Of a stretch of DNA of 64,000 nt, positions 43,263-56,090 are shown piece after piece. The number at the start of each line of letters is the position of its first letter. Position 1 is the stretch's first letter. Source of the stretch: Siphonodentalium dalli (lineage: Eukaryota; Mollusca; Scaphopoda; Gadilida; Siphonodentaliidae); NCBI GenBank assembly GCA_032622095.1, contig CP136069.1, positions 50,454,760 to 50,518,759 of the forward strand, given 5' to 3'. The notes under the pieces were generated by a model. It worked only from the letters and a program-made list of their open reading frames with translations, ran no database searches and was not told the origin of the DNA. Position numbers and translations under genes: made by a program.

Positions 43263-45726
43263 CCCACAAGACAGTAATTGGTAATTAGCAACTTTTAAGA
43301 CCAAGCATAGGGTGCCTGGCTGAAATAATGAGGTTATTAGTTGGGGAAATATAAATCAAATTGCGAATATGAACTTGAAATCAAGGATTTGTTATGGTTT
43401 ATTTTTGCTTTGGGAATTTTCAGTTGGATTTGTATCGACAAATTGAGGGCACTCTTAGCGATGTCCCTTTGGGAAATCATATGCCATAATTTATTGTGGC
43501 TCTATTGTACTGCAGGAAAAAAAATAAGGACCTTGAGAATTGTATTATAATTAATGTACAACTATAACATAGGAGGGAATATTCATATTTATTCAGTTAA
43601 TCACTGTTAATCATAATATATATTTCTTGATTTGATCATCAAACAGTTCTCAGGCATTGAAGTTGAATGTAGAATGCTCAATTATGCATTTCAAATACTT
43701 TCCCTTGGCCTTTTAATTTTACTGACTGCAAGTATGCATAGGCATAACTGTCCCGATCCCCACTATAACAATCAAATATAGAGCCACTAATGGGGAATTA
43801 TTTCTGGGTGTGTCCAATTCCCACAAGCTCAATGTTCATACTGAGGGAGTACCCTCTATTGGGTCTTGGAGTATGTAATAACTTAGTGATGATTTCAGAT
43901 TTGCCTCATCACTATTAGAGAGGCGCTGAAACGATGTCAAAAGTTTCGAAGCAGCCTCAGAATGATGTTGGCTTCTATATTACACGCTTGTTCCTATTCC
44001 ATATTTACAAATCCGTACGGAACGTACGTTCCATACGTATCTTGTTGACGTAATATGACGTACATGACGTTTGCCTCAACCATGAAACTGGAACTATTTA
44101 AATAAAAGAATCATCACAAATGACAAACACGCCCTCTATGTGACTAAATACAACTTCTAATCCTGTATTTTTAATGCACGGATTCTAGGACGCGAAGCGT
44201 GTAATACACACAGAACAACACGGAAGGATAGAACTCGAGGCGCAAGTGCCTCTCGTTCTATCCTTCTGCGACAGCACTCGTACCGTATCGACAAACCCAT
44301 TTACACACACATATAGTGTACTCATGGAATCTGCAGATATGCTCATTCGTTTAATAAAAATCAGTCTTGTAAGTTACAATATATGATCTTTGAGTCATTC
44401 AGATAATGATCAGTTAATTTAGTTTCAACTTTATTTCTAGATACCCACTAATGAGACTAATTTCAATAATAAAACAGGGAGTTTGTTTCTAAATTTATTA
44501 CAATCTTAAATATCAGTATGTTTGCTAAGCAAAAGCATGATGTACATACCATGAGCTTCAATTTCTTATGCTCTGATAATATGAACAGGGGTTGTTTAAA
44601 CATTAAATTCACTCTCAGTTATTTAAACTAGGTTTTCAGTTGAGCCTTGGAAGCTATATTGTCCAGAAAATGTACTTCAACACCACAACAGTTTTCATTG
44701 ATGGGGATTGTTGAGATAATAAGGTCAACCTATATTCGTTTGTTGAACTTCTTTTCTGAAATGTTTGAAGGAACTACTTGTCAATTACTATTTAGCAAAG
44801 AACAAGTTAATAAAGAAGTTTGGATGCTCAAAGTGGAATAATCGAGATATAATTAAATTTTAATTCATTAAATAAGATTTCACACATGTGAGAAAAGTAA
44901 AAAGGACCAGGAGGACCGGTGAACCATGTCATATCCCCCATGATATCTTCCCCCACCCGGGATAACCCCACCCACCCATGACAAAAAATATTTCGACTTC
45001 ATAGGCATTAGTATGGCCTGAATTTTTTTTAAGTCAATTTTGTAACCCCCCCCCCCCCCAAAACCCATTGACGAGACTACATATTATGACAAAAAGTTAT
45101 ATTATGATTTTTATTTTGCTATTTTTTTTTATATCATATTGAAACTGAGAGAAATTAAATTCTTCCGAGAAAAATGTTGTTTGAGGTTTGAGTCAGGTTT
45201 TTTTTTTGGGTTGGAGGTGGGGAATGTCCAGTCACCGTCTGACCACCCCACCTCGGAAGAAGTTAATTTCTCAGTGTTTCATGACTATATAAAGCATAAT
45301 AATAAGGATTTTTGTTGTCATGTAGCTGCTGGGTGGTGAGATTTCTCCCACCTCCCCCCTTGATCTGAGCTGAGGGACATCTCAATGTGACACTCTGATC
45401 GATACATGGCCAATTTGAATATGTTGAGATATGGCCTTGCGACTGAAACGATGATAAACTCCAACCAAGCAACTAACAAAATTGACTTGAAAAAAAAAAA
45501 TTCTTCTCAAAAATAATTTTTCTAAGCATTTCAAACCATACAAATACCTATGAAGTGAACATATTTTTTTGTCATGGGTTGGGTGGGGGGAGATATCCAG
45601 GGTTGGGGGATATCCACAGAGGAAGATATCCTGTTATGTACACCTGTAGTTGTCACCATGATTGAGTCAGTTAAATATGGTTTACTAGTTTCCCTTAATC
45701 AATCTGGTTTACTACATGTAGTTTCC
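43263..45726. other. No gene; small repeats
   Basis: AT-rich. A hairpin at 44223-44266 (GAAGGATAGAACTCGAGGC / GCCTCTCGTTCTATCCTTC), a C run near 45046-45060, and two T/A runs. Open frames up to about 69 codons have no recognisable content. Confidence 0.5.
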
Positions 45727-45730
45727 TTAA

Positions 45731-46112
45731 CCCTTTACCCAACAAACCGGCCAAAACCGGCCAAATAAAGCTTCAACAGCCTAAAATATCTTCGGTCTGT
45801 CTCAATAGAACCATACAGATATGGATATCATTGGAACCGGCTCCTTGACCACATTGTGATAGTTACAGTTATGCCCTGTGCCAATGCATTCTCTTATATA
45901 TGCGAGTCGACCATAGGTCGCCTCGCATATATAAGAGATTGCATTGGCCTAAAAAAAATCTTTTTTTACCATTTTTTCTTACATTCTTTAACAATTTTAT
46001 AATTTTTAATGTGTTAAGCCAATGCATTCTCTTATATATGCGAGGCGACCTATGGTCGACTCGCATATATAAGAGAATGCATTGGCACAGGGCCGTTCTG
46101 TTGGGTAAAGGG
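45731..46112 (-). mobile_element. piggyBac-like TTAA MITE, inverted orientation
   Basis: TTAA (45727-45730) + CCCTTTACCCAACAAACC ... CAGAACGGCCCTGTGCC side inverted ... GTTGGGTAAAGGG + TTAA (46113-46116), 382 bp. It is the reverse of the other three copies (GGCCGGTTTTGGCCGG end on the left). Confidence 0.88.
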
Positions 46113-46317
46113 TTAAATCAAAGTAATTATTTTATACCTGAGTCTATATCACATGTTCATGGAAGAGATACATACACCATTTTGAGCTATAGTTCATTAA
46201 GATGTAACTAATTCACCATACAATATATTAAATATTGTAACACTATGTTGTACAATCCATTTCAAGAAATTTAGATATATTGATCATAATGAATATGATA
46301 CTGATTACTCCACAAGG

Positions 46318-46960
46318 TGTGTTGAAACGATTAGTCGACGTCGACTAGAATTTCTGTGATAACGATTAGCAATCTCCTAGTCGACTAATCACCTTATTTC
46401 CCAGAAAGGTGGAGATGAACGTTACATTGGTAGCAATCATTGATGCATGCAGTATACTTCCATATTTATCGTCGCCTGTGTGTATAAAGCACGAACGATT
46501 TCAATGGAACCCAAAATATGGCCGTCTGGTCAAGGTTACAGTATTATAAAAACATGTTTCTGATCTAGATATTCAGTCATCACGTGAGGGATAGCGACCT
46601 GTTATAGCATGGGACCCTTTTGATGTCTCATCGATTGGAACAATCATTGTGCATATAAGTCGCAACAGCAGATTTACTGCACACGTTCCCAGCCTTCATA
46701 ATTGGCTACGGCAATCAGCATTGCCGAAGCAATTTGCTGAAGCAAACTGGGTCACGTCATTGTGTTGCCGTAGCAGATTGCCGAAGCCAAACAATCTGAA
46801 TTAAGAGGGCTGCGTTCCCATATTCAAATTGCGGCACCTTTGATCTATGGTATTTGACGTCCGACGTGGCAATAGATATTTTGTTTTGACAACTCGGTGA
46901 CTGATACATGATCAATCCAATTTCCGACATGACCATGTGTTCACTTCACTCCTGACTTGG
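46318..46960. mobile_element. hAT-like remnant, one end only
   Basis: Starts GTGTGTTGAAACGATTAGTC with subterminal CGACTAG/CTAGTCGACTAATC motifs, as in 27117-29017. The interior 'gaagcaaactgggtcacgt' region resembles 15430-15490. No matching right end was found, so the right limit is arbitrary. Confidence 0.55.
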
Positions 46961-47204
46961 CACTGGCATAATTATGTTTATATTGTAATAATAATAATAA
47001 TAATGTATAGCATTTTTAAAGCGCCTTATCCCACGAGGCCCAAAGCGCTCAATGATACAACAGATGACCGAGCTCCAGCACATTTAAACACATATACGCA
47101 TGTACACACAAACAATAACTACAATGAAAATAAATCAAACAATTCATATACAAATCAGGATGAAGGCTGTGTGTATTGTATAAAACAATGCAGGAAATGT
47201 GTGC

Positions 47205-47894
47205 TCAGCTTGGGTCGTCGTCGTTGCCATAATGAAGTTTAAACAGATACGTTTTGAGTTCTGTTTTGAAAGATTCCAAAGTAGCAAAATTCCTAAGTGT
47301 AAGCGGGAGTGAATTCCAAAGGTTTGGGCCGTAGCATTCAAAAGATCGACGACCATAATTAACAAGGTCACGTTTGGGGACACCAAGTAATATTTTATCA
47401 GCTGACCTTAAGCCTGGTTTACCAGGTACATAGCATGAAAGAAGAGATTCGATATATACAGGGAGGGGCGAGAGACAGTCAAATTTCTTACAACATAAGA
47501 CAGCAATTTTATAGTCAATGCGGGCTTGAATTGGTAGCCAGTGCAGTTCTTTGAACATTGGTGTCAGGTCAGAAAATTTAGGCTTCTTAAGAATCACACG
47601 AGCAGCAATGTTCATCATACGTTGAAGTTTATCAATTTCTGTCTTTGGTAAGCCAGCCAGAAGTGGGTTACAGTAGTCAATCTTGGAAAGAACAAATGAT
47701 GAAACAAGAGTTTTAGCAGCATCGGTGGTTATGAATGGCCTGATGTGAGAAATTCTCCTTATATCCAGAAATAGACTTCTGCATAAATTGTTTATGTACA
47801 CTTCCATTGACAGAGTACTGTCCAGGTGAATGCCCAGATATCTGGCACACAACGATGGCTTTATGTCGGAATCACCTATACGAATGCAGTCCAA
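47205..47894 (-). pseudogene. LINE reverse transcriptase C-terminal part
   Basis: About 229 codons: CARYLGIHLDSTLSMEVYIN, SFVLSKIDYCNPLLAGLP, LQRMMNIAARVIL and ELHWLPIQARIDYKIAVL are hallmark thumb/C-terminal phrases of CR1/L2/Jockey-group LINE proteins. A stop codon separates it from the upstream frame, which continues toward the YADD box at about 48070. Confidence 0.9.
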
Positions 47895-48078
47895 AGGGGT
47901 GTTCTTAATTCTGTGGTCTGTTCAAAATAACATTATCTCGGTTTTGTCATCATTTAAACACAGTTGGTTTGCGCCCATCCAGTTCTTCACTGCCGTTATA
48001 CATTGCTGCATTTTTGAGATATTGTTTGCGAACTCTGATGGTGAGCTGGGCATATAAATCAGTGTATCGTCTGCGTAC

Positions 48079-51000
48079 AGCTATGCTCACAGTAAGCGAC
48101 CTGTTTTAACGAGGTGTACATGCGTTCATACCGCGATGCAATACCGCGACATACCGCCGATTCGCGGTTGAACTACCACGCGGGTACCGCGGTACCACCG
48201 CGACGTTCGCGGTACCACCGCACTTCAAACGGTAACGGATGTTGGTACCGCGGTGGCATGCGGTAATGCACCGCACAAACGCGGTGACATTACCGCCAAG
48301 CGGTACCGTTTTTAGAACGCGGTTAATGATGGGATTCGATGGCTGACGTTAATCTTCCAAAATAGGACGGCCGTTCTCACGATCTCCGTCCATGGTTGTG
48401 TACCGTAAAGTGTATTATTAAAATATTGAAACAGATGAAAGCCGAATATCGGGAAATATGCCCATTATAACGGGCTTCCAGATTAAGTAAAGGTAAGTAT
48501 AAGTTACTTTGAGAAAGTCATTTTTCAATTAATGTGAATATTAAAAAATTACAACAACATTTCTAGTCTCGTTTTATCGCCTACAATTCCCATAAATGAC
48601 ACTATTTGTAATCAGTGTTGGTTATCGGGAAGGTAGTCCCAGTCTTCTTGTACTAAAACCAGCTAAGATATTGGGATGGCGATTTGCTGTTTTTAGTCCC
48701 AGCCCGCTTGCATACCAATCCTATCACACGAGTTACGCCCACGATCTGTGGCGGGAATCTGTGGTGTATTTTACTCGATTTACCTAATGAATCAATACAT
48801 GATGCTATATACATCGGAAAGAGAGACATATTATGGTCATAATGGTGTATAATAATCTAACTTTCATGTTAAATTACGCATAGAATATTCCGGTTGATTG
48901 TCACCAACATCGCTGTTTTTTCTGTTTGTTTACTTAACTGAAAGCCGAACTCAGGTTCCGAAGAACTTCGGCATTGTCCGGTGTTTGTTTTGGCCGAGAC
49001 GAATTTCGATACAAACAAAATGGCGGCCCCCATGATATTCTAATGGTCATTGTGTTTACACTGTTTTAAACTGTGAGATGGTTATAATTCCCGTAATTTA
49101 TTTAATGTATTACATTTATATCTTCAATATGTATTTAATCTATGTAATAATTTATTTATTGTCACGTATAATTACGATTACAATGGAGAATTCATCGTGC
49201 GTGGTTGATTGAAAATCTACGGAATATTTTCACCGGAAAATGCCGAACGCAGTTCGCAAGGTCAACTGAGTTCGCATACTTTAAAAAATATGTAAACACT
49301 GCGGCAAAAGTTTCTTTTCACATTAAATTACCGCTTTCAATTCACAACCGATGTGGGTTTCAGATCAAATAGCATGTCTTCTGCGGAAACTATCCGTTTA
49401 TTGTAGCAATTGTGATATTTTATTTCATATAATTGTGGTTTTATTTGAGCGGGTCACTAACGATTAACTCGTGTCAAAGGAGACCATGGGCCTGGAACTC
49501 GGACTAAAGACCGGCACCTCCATCCCAATATCTTAGCCGGTTTTAGTACGAGAAGACTTGGACTATCGGGAAGGGAACAAATGATTTCGGCCATTTTAGA
49601 CAGCTCGATAAATCCGGTATCTACAGTTTATATCAATGTTCAGATGTACGTGATCCCTAAATTGAATGATAACGACCACTATTTAAATAGTCCCCAGAAT
49701 GAATATCGTTATTAACTTTATTGACATTCATTAACTGCAAATCACAAACACCATTTGTTCGTATGACGGGAATTATTGTCTTAGTATAAAAGACACAAAA
49801 TGGAACTCCTGTATATCCAGGAAAAAAACACATTCTGCGCAAAAGCACGTGTCACTGATTATGTCATACTGCAGCTGGCAGACTTTGTTAATATAGGTCA
49901 CGGGGAACTTAAATTAAGATGTCGTCATGTCTTTTTATAACTGGGCTCAATGGGTGAAATAAATATGTGTTTTGTTGATGGTGCTATTATATAGTAAAAC
50001 TACACACATGACGCGCGAATGGCTGTTTTGTGTTTTGGACACTTGTATGTCCATTACTTCAAATGCGTCCGTTTGGCTTACATAATGCTCGCAGAAGGTA
50101 GTTCAGATATTTATCGATCTATTTTGGTATTTCGAATAATATTATGTGCGAAGCACCACGTGGCTTTAAAAAACAGACAAGTCTCATTCGATCTTTAAAT
50201 TGTTGTGCACGTAATAGCTATTTATAAATATTTGTCGCACAAAAGTGAGACAAACGCTCTTTATTGCTACCGTATCGGGAATAAACTAACAAGGACTAAA
50301 ACACACCGGATTCGATCACTTGAAATAATTATGTTACAATGTTAACCTCTGTAATACTGTATATAACCAAACAAACGTATTTAGAGTTCAATTTCCAACA
50401 CCATGCATGTTTTTTTCCGAATAACGATTAGATAGGAATACCGGTATGTGCTATAATTTATACTGCGACCCACCGAGAACTACAAGTGCACGCCCTCGCC
50501 AAAAGTTGCAATTTCACATCAAACGATGCCGCCGGACACGCACTCGATAGCTGAATGAATGTTCACGTAACAAAAGCAGACTGATTTGACAACGTTGTGT
50601 CTTTCAATGTTTGGTGTTTTGCGTGTGTCTTTTGTCGCGCACATTGGTGATGATAACAACTTTACTTTGACATGACATGACATGTGCCACGCTTTCTAAG
50701 TTATACATTTTATTCCCACCGACAAGAAATCTTCAGCCGCAAATGTTTGTAAATTGCTTTACTGTTTCACGCATGCGTACAATCATACGTCTTGGCGATA
50801 ATATACTATTTACGCGCCGATTGTGTTTGGGTTATGAACAAAACTATAGATTTGAACGAATATGAATATTTCTGCAATGATCGCCGCCCTGGCCTCTAAG
50901 ACTAAAATCGGACTCAAGTGTTACTAATGCACCGTCCCCGCTGGTTTCGACCAAATTCAGAGAAATGGAGGATTGACTTTTCCCATTTTATGAGAAATTT

Positions 51001-51637
51001 AGATTTCGGAAACACAAAAAAAAACAACAAATTCCGCATGAGTGGAAACCGATATAGGAATCGGGTGCGTAAATCATTTGACGATATGTAACTTAGATAG
51101 TTGCATGCTAACAACAAAACTATTACTCCACGGTGTGTTGCGTAATCCAGTCGCCGTAAGCAACTATAGTTGAGTTCAAAAACCGCTGACGTGATTAAAC
51201 GTGATGTACGTGTACATTTGTAATTTGTTACATGTAAACCTGACATGTGTTCATATGTAATCCGATTGGATTATTATTAATTTATATTCATTACGCATAT
51301 ATAATTACGTGCAGCTTACTGTATTCATTCAAAACAAAAGTTCATAAACATTTACCTACCGTGTGACACCTTGTTTCAGTCGCGTTCTCTCCGCGGTGGA
51401 GGGCCGTTAGCGGTAATTTGAACGCGGTTACGAAAAAAATACCGCGGTGTACGGCGGTAACGAACACCAATAACGCGGTGACATGCGGTAATCAACGGTA
51501 AGAATACCGTACCAGTACCGCGGGTCAACCGCCCTCCGTCGCGGTACAGAATGATAACCGCGGTATTTTGGTGGTAACACCGCGGTAGGTACCGGCCCAT
51601 AACCTCGTTAAACAGGTCGCTTACTGAGAGCATAGCT
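48079..51637. mobile_element. 3.56-kb TIR element with CGCGGTA subterminal arrays
   Basis: Ends AGCTATGCTCACAGTAAGCG and its complement CGCTTACTGAGAGCATAGCT. GTAC is present on both sides (48075-48078 and 51638-51641). Because GTAC is palindromic, a TA duplication with C...G ends fits equally well. Subterminal 200 bp at each end (48121-48320 and 51395-51600) is packed with CGCGGTA/TACCGCGG motifs. The interior lacks any transposase-sized frame. Insertion lies between the Tyr and Ala codons of the LINE's YADD motif. Confidence 0.85.
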
Positions 51638-51641
51638 GTAC

Positions 51642-52700
51642 ATGTGGTATTGTAGATTTCTCTGTGTGATGATTTGCCCCAATGGCTTAGTGTACATGAG
51701 ATAAAGCACGGGCCCAAGGACTGATCCCTGGGGGACACCAAAGGATAGTTCATATGGTTTGGAACAGAATTCTCCACTGTGAACAGTCTGGATTCTGCCT
51801 GATAGATATGACTTGAACCATTGGAGAACTTTCCCTGAAATTCCGAATGTTTTGTTAAGGCATGAAATTATGATGTTGTGATCCAAAGTATCAAAGGCAG
51901 CAGAGAGGTCGAGAAATGAGGCTATTGTGACATTGTGATCATCTGCTGCACAAAGCAAGTCGTTGGTGACGCGGACAAGTGCAGTTTCCGTACTGTGGTG
52001 TCGTCGATAAGCTGATTGGAAAGGTTCATTCATGTCATTATCCTCCAGATGTTGTCTGAATTGATAGAGTACCACGCGCTCAAGAAGCTTGGATATAAAA
52101 GGAAGGTTAGAAACAGGTCTATAGTTCTTGAGATTGTTCCTATCCATGTTTGGCTTTTTCAGCAATGGTTTAACCACAGCTTGTTTGAAGCAAGTGGGAA
52201 CTACATGTATACCGTCTTCCAGGGATGTATTCACTATCCTCGTAAGAAAAGTTACTAGTTGGTCGTTATGCTGTTTAAGAATGAGTGATGGTACAGGATC
52301 CAGAGAACACGATTTTGATGGCATTGACATGAGAACACGTTTGACCGTCTCTGTTGTAACACATTCAAACTTTGGTTCCAGTGAATTCCTCAAACTCAGC
52401 TTCTCCTGCAGACACTTGTTGTATATTCGCACGAATTTTGGTAACTTTGTCTTGAAAAAATGTGGCAAATGTTTCTGGGAGTGTATCCATGGGAATGTCA
52501 CTAGGTAGAGTAGAACATTTACCTTTGCCCAGCATAGTGTTGGTAATGTTGAACAGTTTCTTGGTTGATTTGCAATTTGCTAATTGTTCACTATAAAAGT
52601 CAGATCTCGCATGCTTTATCAACTCGCTTACACATGTATTCATTTCCTTGAAAATTTTGCGGTGAACAGTTAATTTAGATTTTCTCCACATGCGCTCCAC
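51642..52700 (-). pseudogene. LINE reverse transcriptase core, interrupted
   Basis: The minus strand encodes LKNYRPVSNLPFISKLLERV, FQSAYRRHHSTETALVRVT, FLDLSAAFDTLDHNI and LSFGVPQGSVLGPVLYLM, the conserved finger/palm blocks of CR1/L2-group RT, ending at HMY where the 48079-51637 element is inserted. Two overlapping frames (52700-52365 and 52501-51642) show a frameshift upstream of the RT blocks. Confidence 0.9.
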
Positions 52701-52775
52701 TTTTCTGCGTTCTCGTTTAAGTTAGCCATGGTGCAGATGTCCTGTTGGTAATCTCGCGTGTCATCGTGGGTGCAT

Positions 52776-54116
52776 TAGAGCTGAAACGGTTGACCCATTC
52801 TTCTAACCGGTTAACAATCGGGGTAAACCGGATTTCAACCGGTTAACCGCTAAATATCTAGCGGACTTCTCTCACACTAATTATGTCGACATTATGCCAT
52901 GCTCCAGGGACAAACCTAGGTGAGAAGTAGTAGCTGAAATAAAGACCTTATTCACGGCATTTAACGATATTCAAAAACACGCATTCCTTGTTCTTTTGCT
53001 GGCTCTCGTGATGGGGAATGAGCAAGTGAAATTTGTGAATGGCAGGAGAGATCGCTTATTTGCCGTGATCAGCATATGTTTGGGCATTTGTAAAACGAGT
53101 AAAATAGTATGGGTATTGGTAAAACGAGTAACAAAACTATATATTAAAGATCTGTAATATATCATTATCATCATTGGTATATCCTCCAATGCATTATATA
53201 TAAAGACAAGAAAGTAATAACTAGAGAACAAAAAGGAAGGTCAGTTAGGTCAGACTCGCAGTCCTATTCAGTATTCGAGCTATTCGTCGGTATCATGATA
53301 GCGGACACAAGTGTTGGGAGGTTATATAATTTACGTTTCGGTTTTGGTTTTAGTATGCAATCACTTAACATATAGCAATTACTGCCAAATTGAGTGTTAA
53401 TTAGTCCCACAGGCACAACCAGTTATAGAGTAGCATGGAGCATCAATTTCCTTGATAAAAGGGAAGATTATTGAAGAAGTTTTTGGTTGCGTCAACTACG
53501 ATGTCTGTTTGAGTCACTCAATTGAATTGATCATATTAAATCACAACACGGAGGAAGAACGGAAAGAGTGAAGACATTGTGCAGCTGATCTCAATCTTCA
53601 AACTTTGTCGACTTACATAGTTTTTATAAACCCCACTGTAAAACAGTTTTATATATAGTATGTCGTGGTGTGGTTCCAATTTGAATCCATGTTGCTTCGT
53701 GCAGTATTAACTATTAAGTTACGAAAGCACGCATTGCCACACAACGTCACTTTTACGTTGTCACTTCCTTGTGTGATTCAGAATTGATACACAGTGACTG
53801 CACACGTGCTTTTGTCGGAAGAAAACTTCAAAGGGTCGGAATTGATTGAAGGTCGCCGACACTTCCAGGCAGTTCGAGAATTGCTACTAAGTATCTGATA
53901 CTACCGCGTGTACCAATTAATGCTTGCATTGCACTCTACTATCGGTGACACGGGATTTAGTATTAGTTTTGCATCATTTAACCTAATATTTTGAGGATTA
54001 TTCACGTTCACATTCAACTGACAACGGGATGCGGTTACGTCCGGTTCATTTTTTTCTAACCGGTTACGTCGCTAACCGGATGCTAACCGGTTAACCGTCT
54101 AACCGTTTCAGCTCTA
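52776..54116. mobile_element. hAT-like non-autonomous element, 1.34 kb
   Basis: Exact 8-bp duplication GGGTGCAT (52768-52775 and 54117-54124). Termini TAGAGCTGAAACGGTT and AACCGTTTCAGCTCTA. Subterminal AACCGGTT palindromes are repeated several times at both ends. There is no transposase frame. It is inserted in the LINE between the endonuclease and RT regions. Confidence 0.9.
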
Positions 54117-54124
54117 GGGTGCAT

Positions 54125-55436
54125 GCTTATTAAAAATAGAAGACAGCTGGTCATTGTAATAAACTGCCAAGTCGTTGCAGGAGTTCAAGTTTGTGGAAGA
54201 TAGGAATGCTTCACGGATCTCCGATGAGAATTTACTTAACACGATGCTTTTGAGATTCCTTGAAGTGACTTTACGTTTGAGTGCAACAGGTTTCACATTC
54301 CGGAAAGAAAATTCAATCAGGAAGTGGTCAGAAACAGCTTTATCAGAGACCTGGAGACTGTTAATTTTCATGGTGTTTTCTTTTATAATCACCCAGTCAA
54401 GTGTGTGTAGTGAACGATGAGTCGGTGACGTTATGATCTGTGTGACGCCAAATTTATCCATGAGTTCTCTTACACAATTTACATTGCTGTCAGATATTGA
54501 TTCAAAATGTAGATTAATGTCACCTAGGATGAATGAATGTCCATCTGTTAAACTATATGCCGTGAGTAAGGCTTTGAAATCTTTGACGAATTTCAGAGTT
54601 TTTAGCTTGTTCTTTTTACTCGGTGGAGGTCTGTAAATACACACGAATGTTATGGGTCGAGAAGGTGTTCTAATAATAAATTCAGCAGCCTCGAATGTTG
54701 AATACTGTGTGATAACTTTCCAATTGACAGCAAAGTCTGATTTGTGTAACAAACCGATGCCCCCGCCAGTGCCCTTTCTTGGTGATGATATCATGTTATA
54801 GCCTACAGGTGTTGCTTGGCTAATCAGTGCTTCATCCCCAGCAGGCATCAGCCAGGTTTCAGTTATGAAGAAGAAGTTACTTTTGCTATCAGCCACAAGA
54901 TCGTTGATGGTGTGGACCTTGTTCCTGATAGATCGGGCATTTAAGAGGTTAATAACTATAGGATCCTCTTGGAGATGTGGTGTAGCTATTTCAACAAGAG
55001 TACTGTTGGTGTGTTTTGGTGATTTAGCACAATGATGATGTTGGATAGAACTTCGAACATGTTCTGTAATCCATGGAATATTGTATGTCCTTGATGAGTC
55101 AAAAGTAGGGTGACAGAATTTTGGATCCAGGATACGGTGTTTCTTCATCACCTTGAACAAGGAGGCTCTAGGCCGGTGTTGGTTGTGATTTGTTGTCTTG
55201 TTGATGGTGTGAAGTTCCTCAGACGTGTACACAATGAAGCCCATGTTGGTAGTTGGCAGACAGGAATGGTGTTTACAAAAACCAATTAGAGGTGTGAAAT
55301 CAGAAGTGCTTGGTAACACTATACTAATCTGGAGTAGTAGGCCCTTTGTCCTTGGTGTAATCCAGTAATGGGTTGTGTAATCCAAGCTTGATGTCAGAAC
55401 AAAGCTCAGGATGAGAAATTGGAAAAACACCAACAT
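54125..55436 (-). pseudogene. LINE endonuclease domain (APE-type)
   Basis: An open frame of about 437 codons up to the hAT insertion. From residue about 160: INLLNARSIRNKVHTIND, FFFITETWLMP, GGGIGLLHKSDF, TFVCIYRPPP, HSFILGDINLHFES, SPTHRSLHTLDWVI, VSDHFLIEFSF. These are the successive motifs of an apurinic-like endonuclease in CR1/L2/Jockey-group LINEs. The first about 150 residues are not recognised. The frame is intact here; the element as a whole is not. Confidence 0.9.
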
Positions 55437-55560
55437 ATTCCAACAAAAAACCTCACAAAGTCAGAAAAATATGATAAATTTCTGCACAAAAATCACAAGG
55501 TCTGAAGCAGCACATTTAACACATTTAGCAAGCCAAATGTCACAAAAATATTCCAATGAA

Positions 55561-55909
55561 CAATAGTAGAAAACAATCGAATAGCAGGAGCTCGGAAAAG
55601 TGTGACCATGCTGGGTGGCAATATAAAGCCAATATATTGGTCAGATTTCTAACCAAGTCACTGATTCATTGTCATACAACCACACACCACTAAAGTAGAC
55701 CAATGGTTACATGGTATAGTGGAAAAGCTCGGTGAACAACTGTATGATGTTGCAGTTGTGATATTATCGGGCGAAAAATAGACTGCGAATGCGCCGGAAG
55801 TTAGGAAGCTTGTTGCATCCAGCTGTTTCGAATTCTCTCTATAGTATTTTATGACCGTCACTTTGTCAGGATCGCTCGCGAACCTAAGTTCAACACTGAA
55901 GCCTTGAAA
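55561..55909. other. No gene recognised
   Basis: Flank of the LINE 5' end. The open frame on the minus strand has no recognisable content. Confidence 0.4.
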
Positions 55910-56090
55910 CAGTCTGTCATTTGCAGAATGAGGTTCCCAGCTGGTGAATTTACCGGTAGTGATTCTACACTGCACAGCAGTCTAGCATCACTAAATTCAC
56001 CCCTGGGGCCTCATTCTGCTAAAGACTCATCTTCTGGATCTATAGTCTCAAATTAACATTGCTTTTAGTTTCTTTTTCCCTTCTGTACAG
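55910..56090. repeat. GAATGAGGTCC foldback MITE copy
   Basis: Starts GTCTGTCATTTGCAGAATG, right arm 'ccctggggcctcattctgct', then 'tagtctcaaattaacattgc' (family internal region). Confidence 0.7.

Larger units (their letters stand above)
46985..55560 (-). mobile_element. CR1/L2-like non-LTR retrotransposon, split by two insertions
   Basis: Read on the minus strand: endonuclease, reverse transcriptase, C-terminal region, then a 3' end with AAGCGCTTTGGGCC and an (ATT)n tail near 46985-47005. Removing the elements at 48079-51637 and 52776-54116 leaves about 3.7 kb. The frame is broken by a frameshift near 52370-52500 and by a TGA just upstream of 47894, so the copy is dead. The 5' limit is approximate. 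No ORF1 was seen. Confidence 0.85.

Noticed and set aside
52016-52508. + strand open frames opposite the LINE
   Set aside because: Antisense of the reverse-transcriptase coding region.
54175-54636. + strand open frames opposite the endonuclease
   Set aside because: Antisense of the LINE endonuclease.
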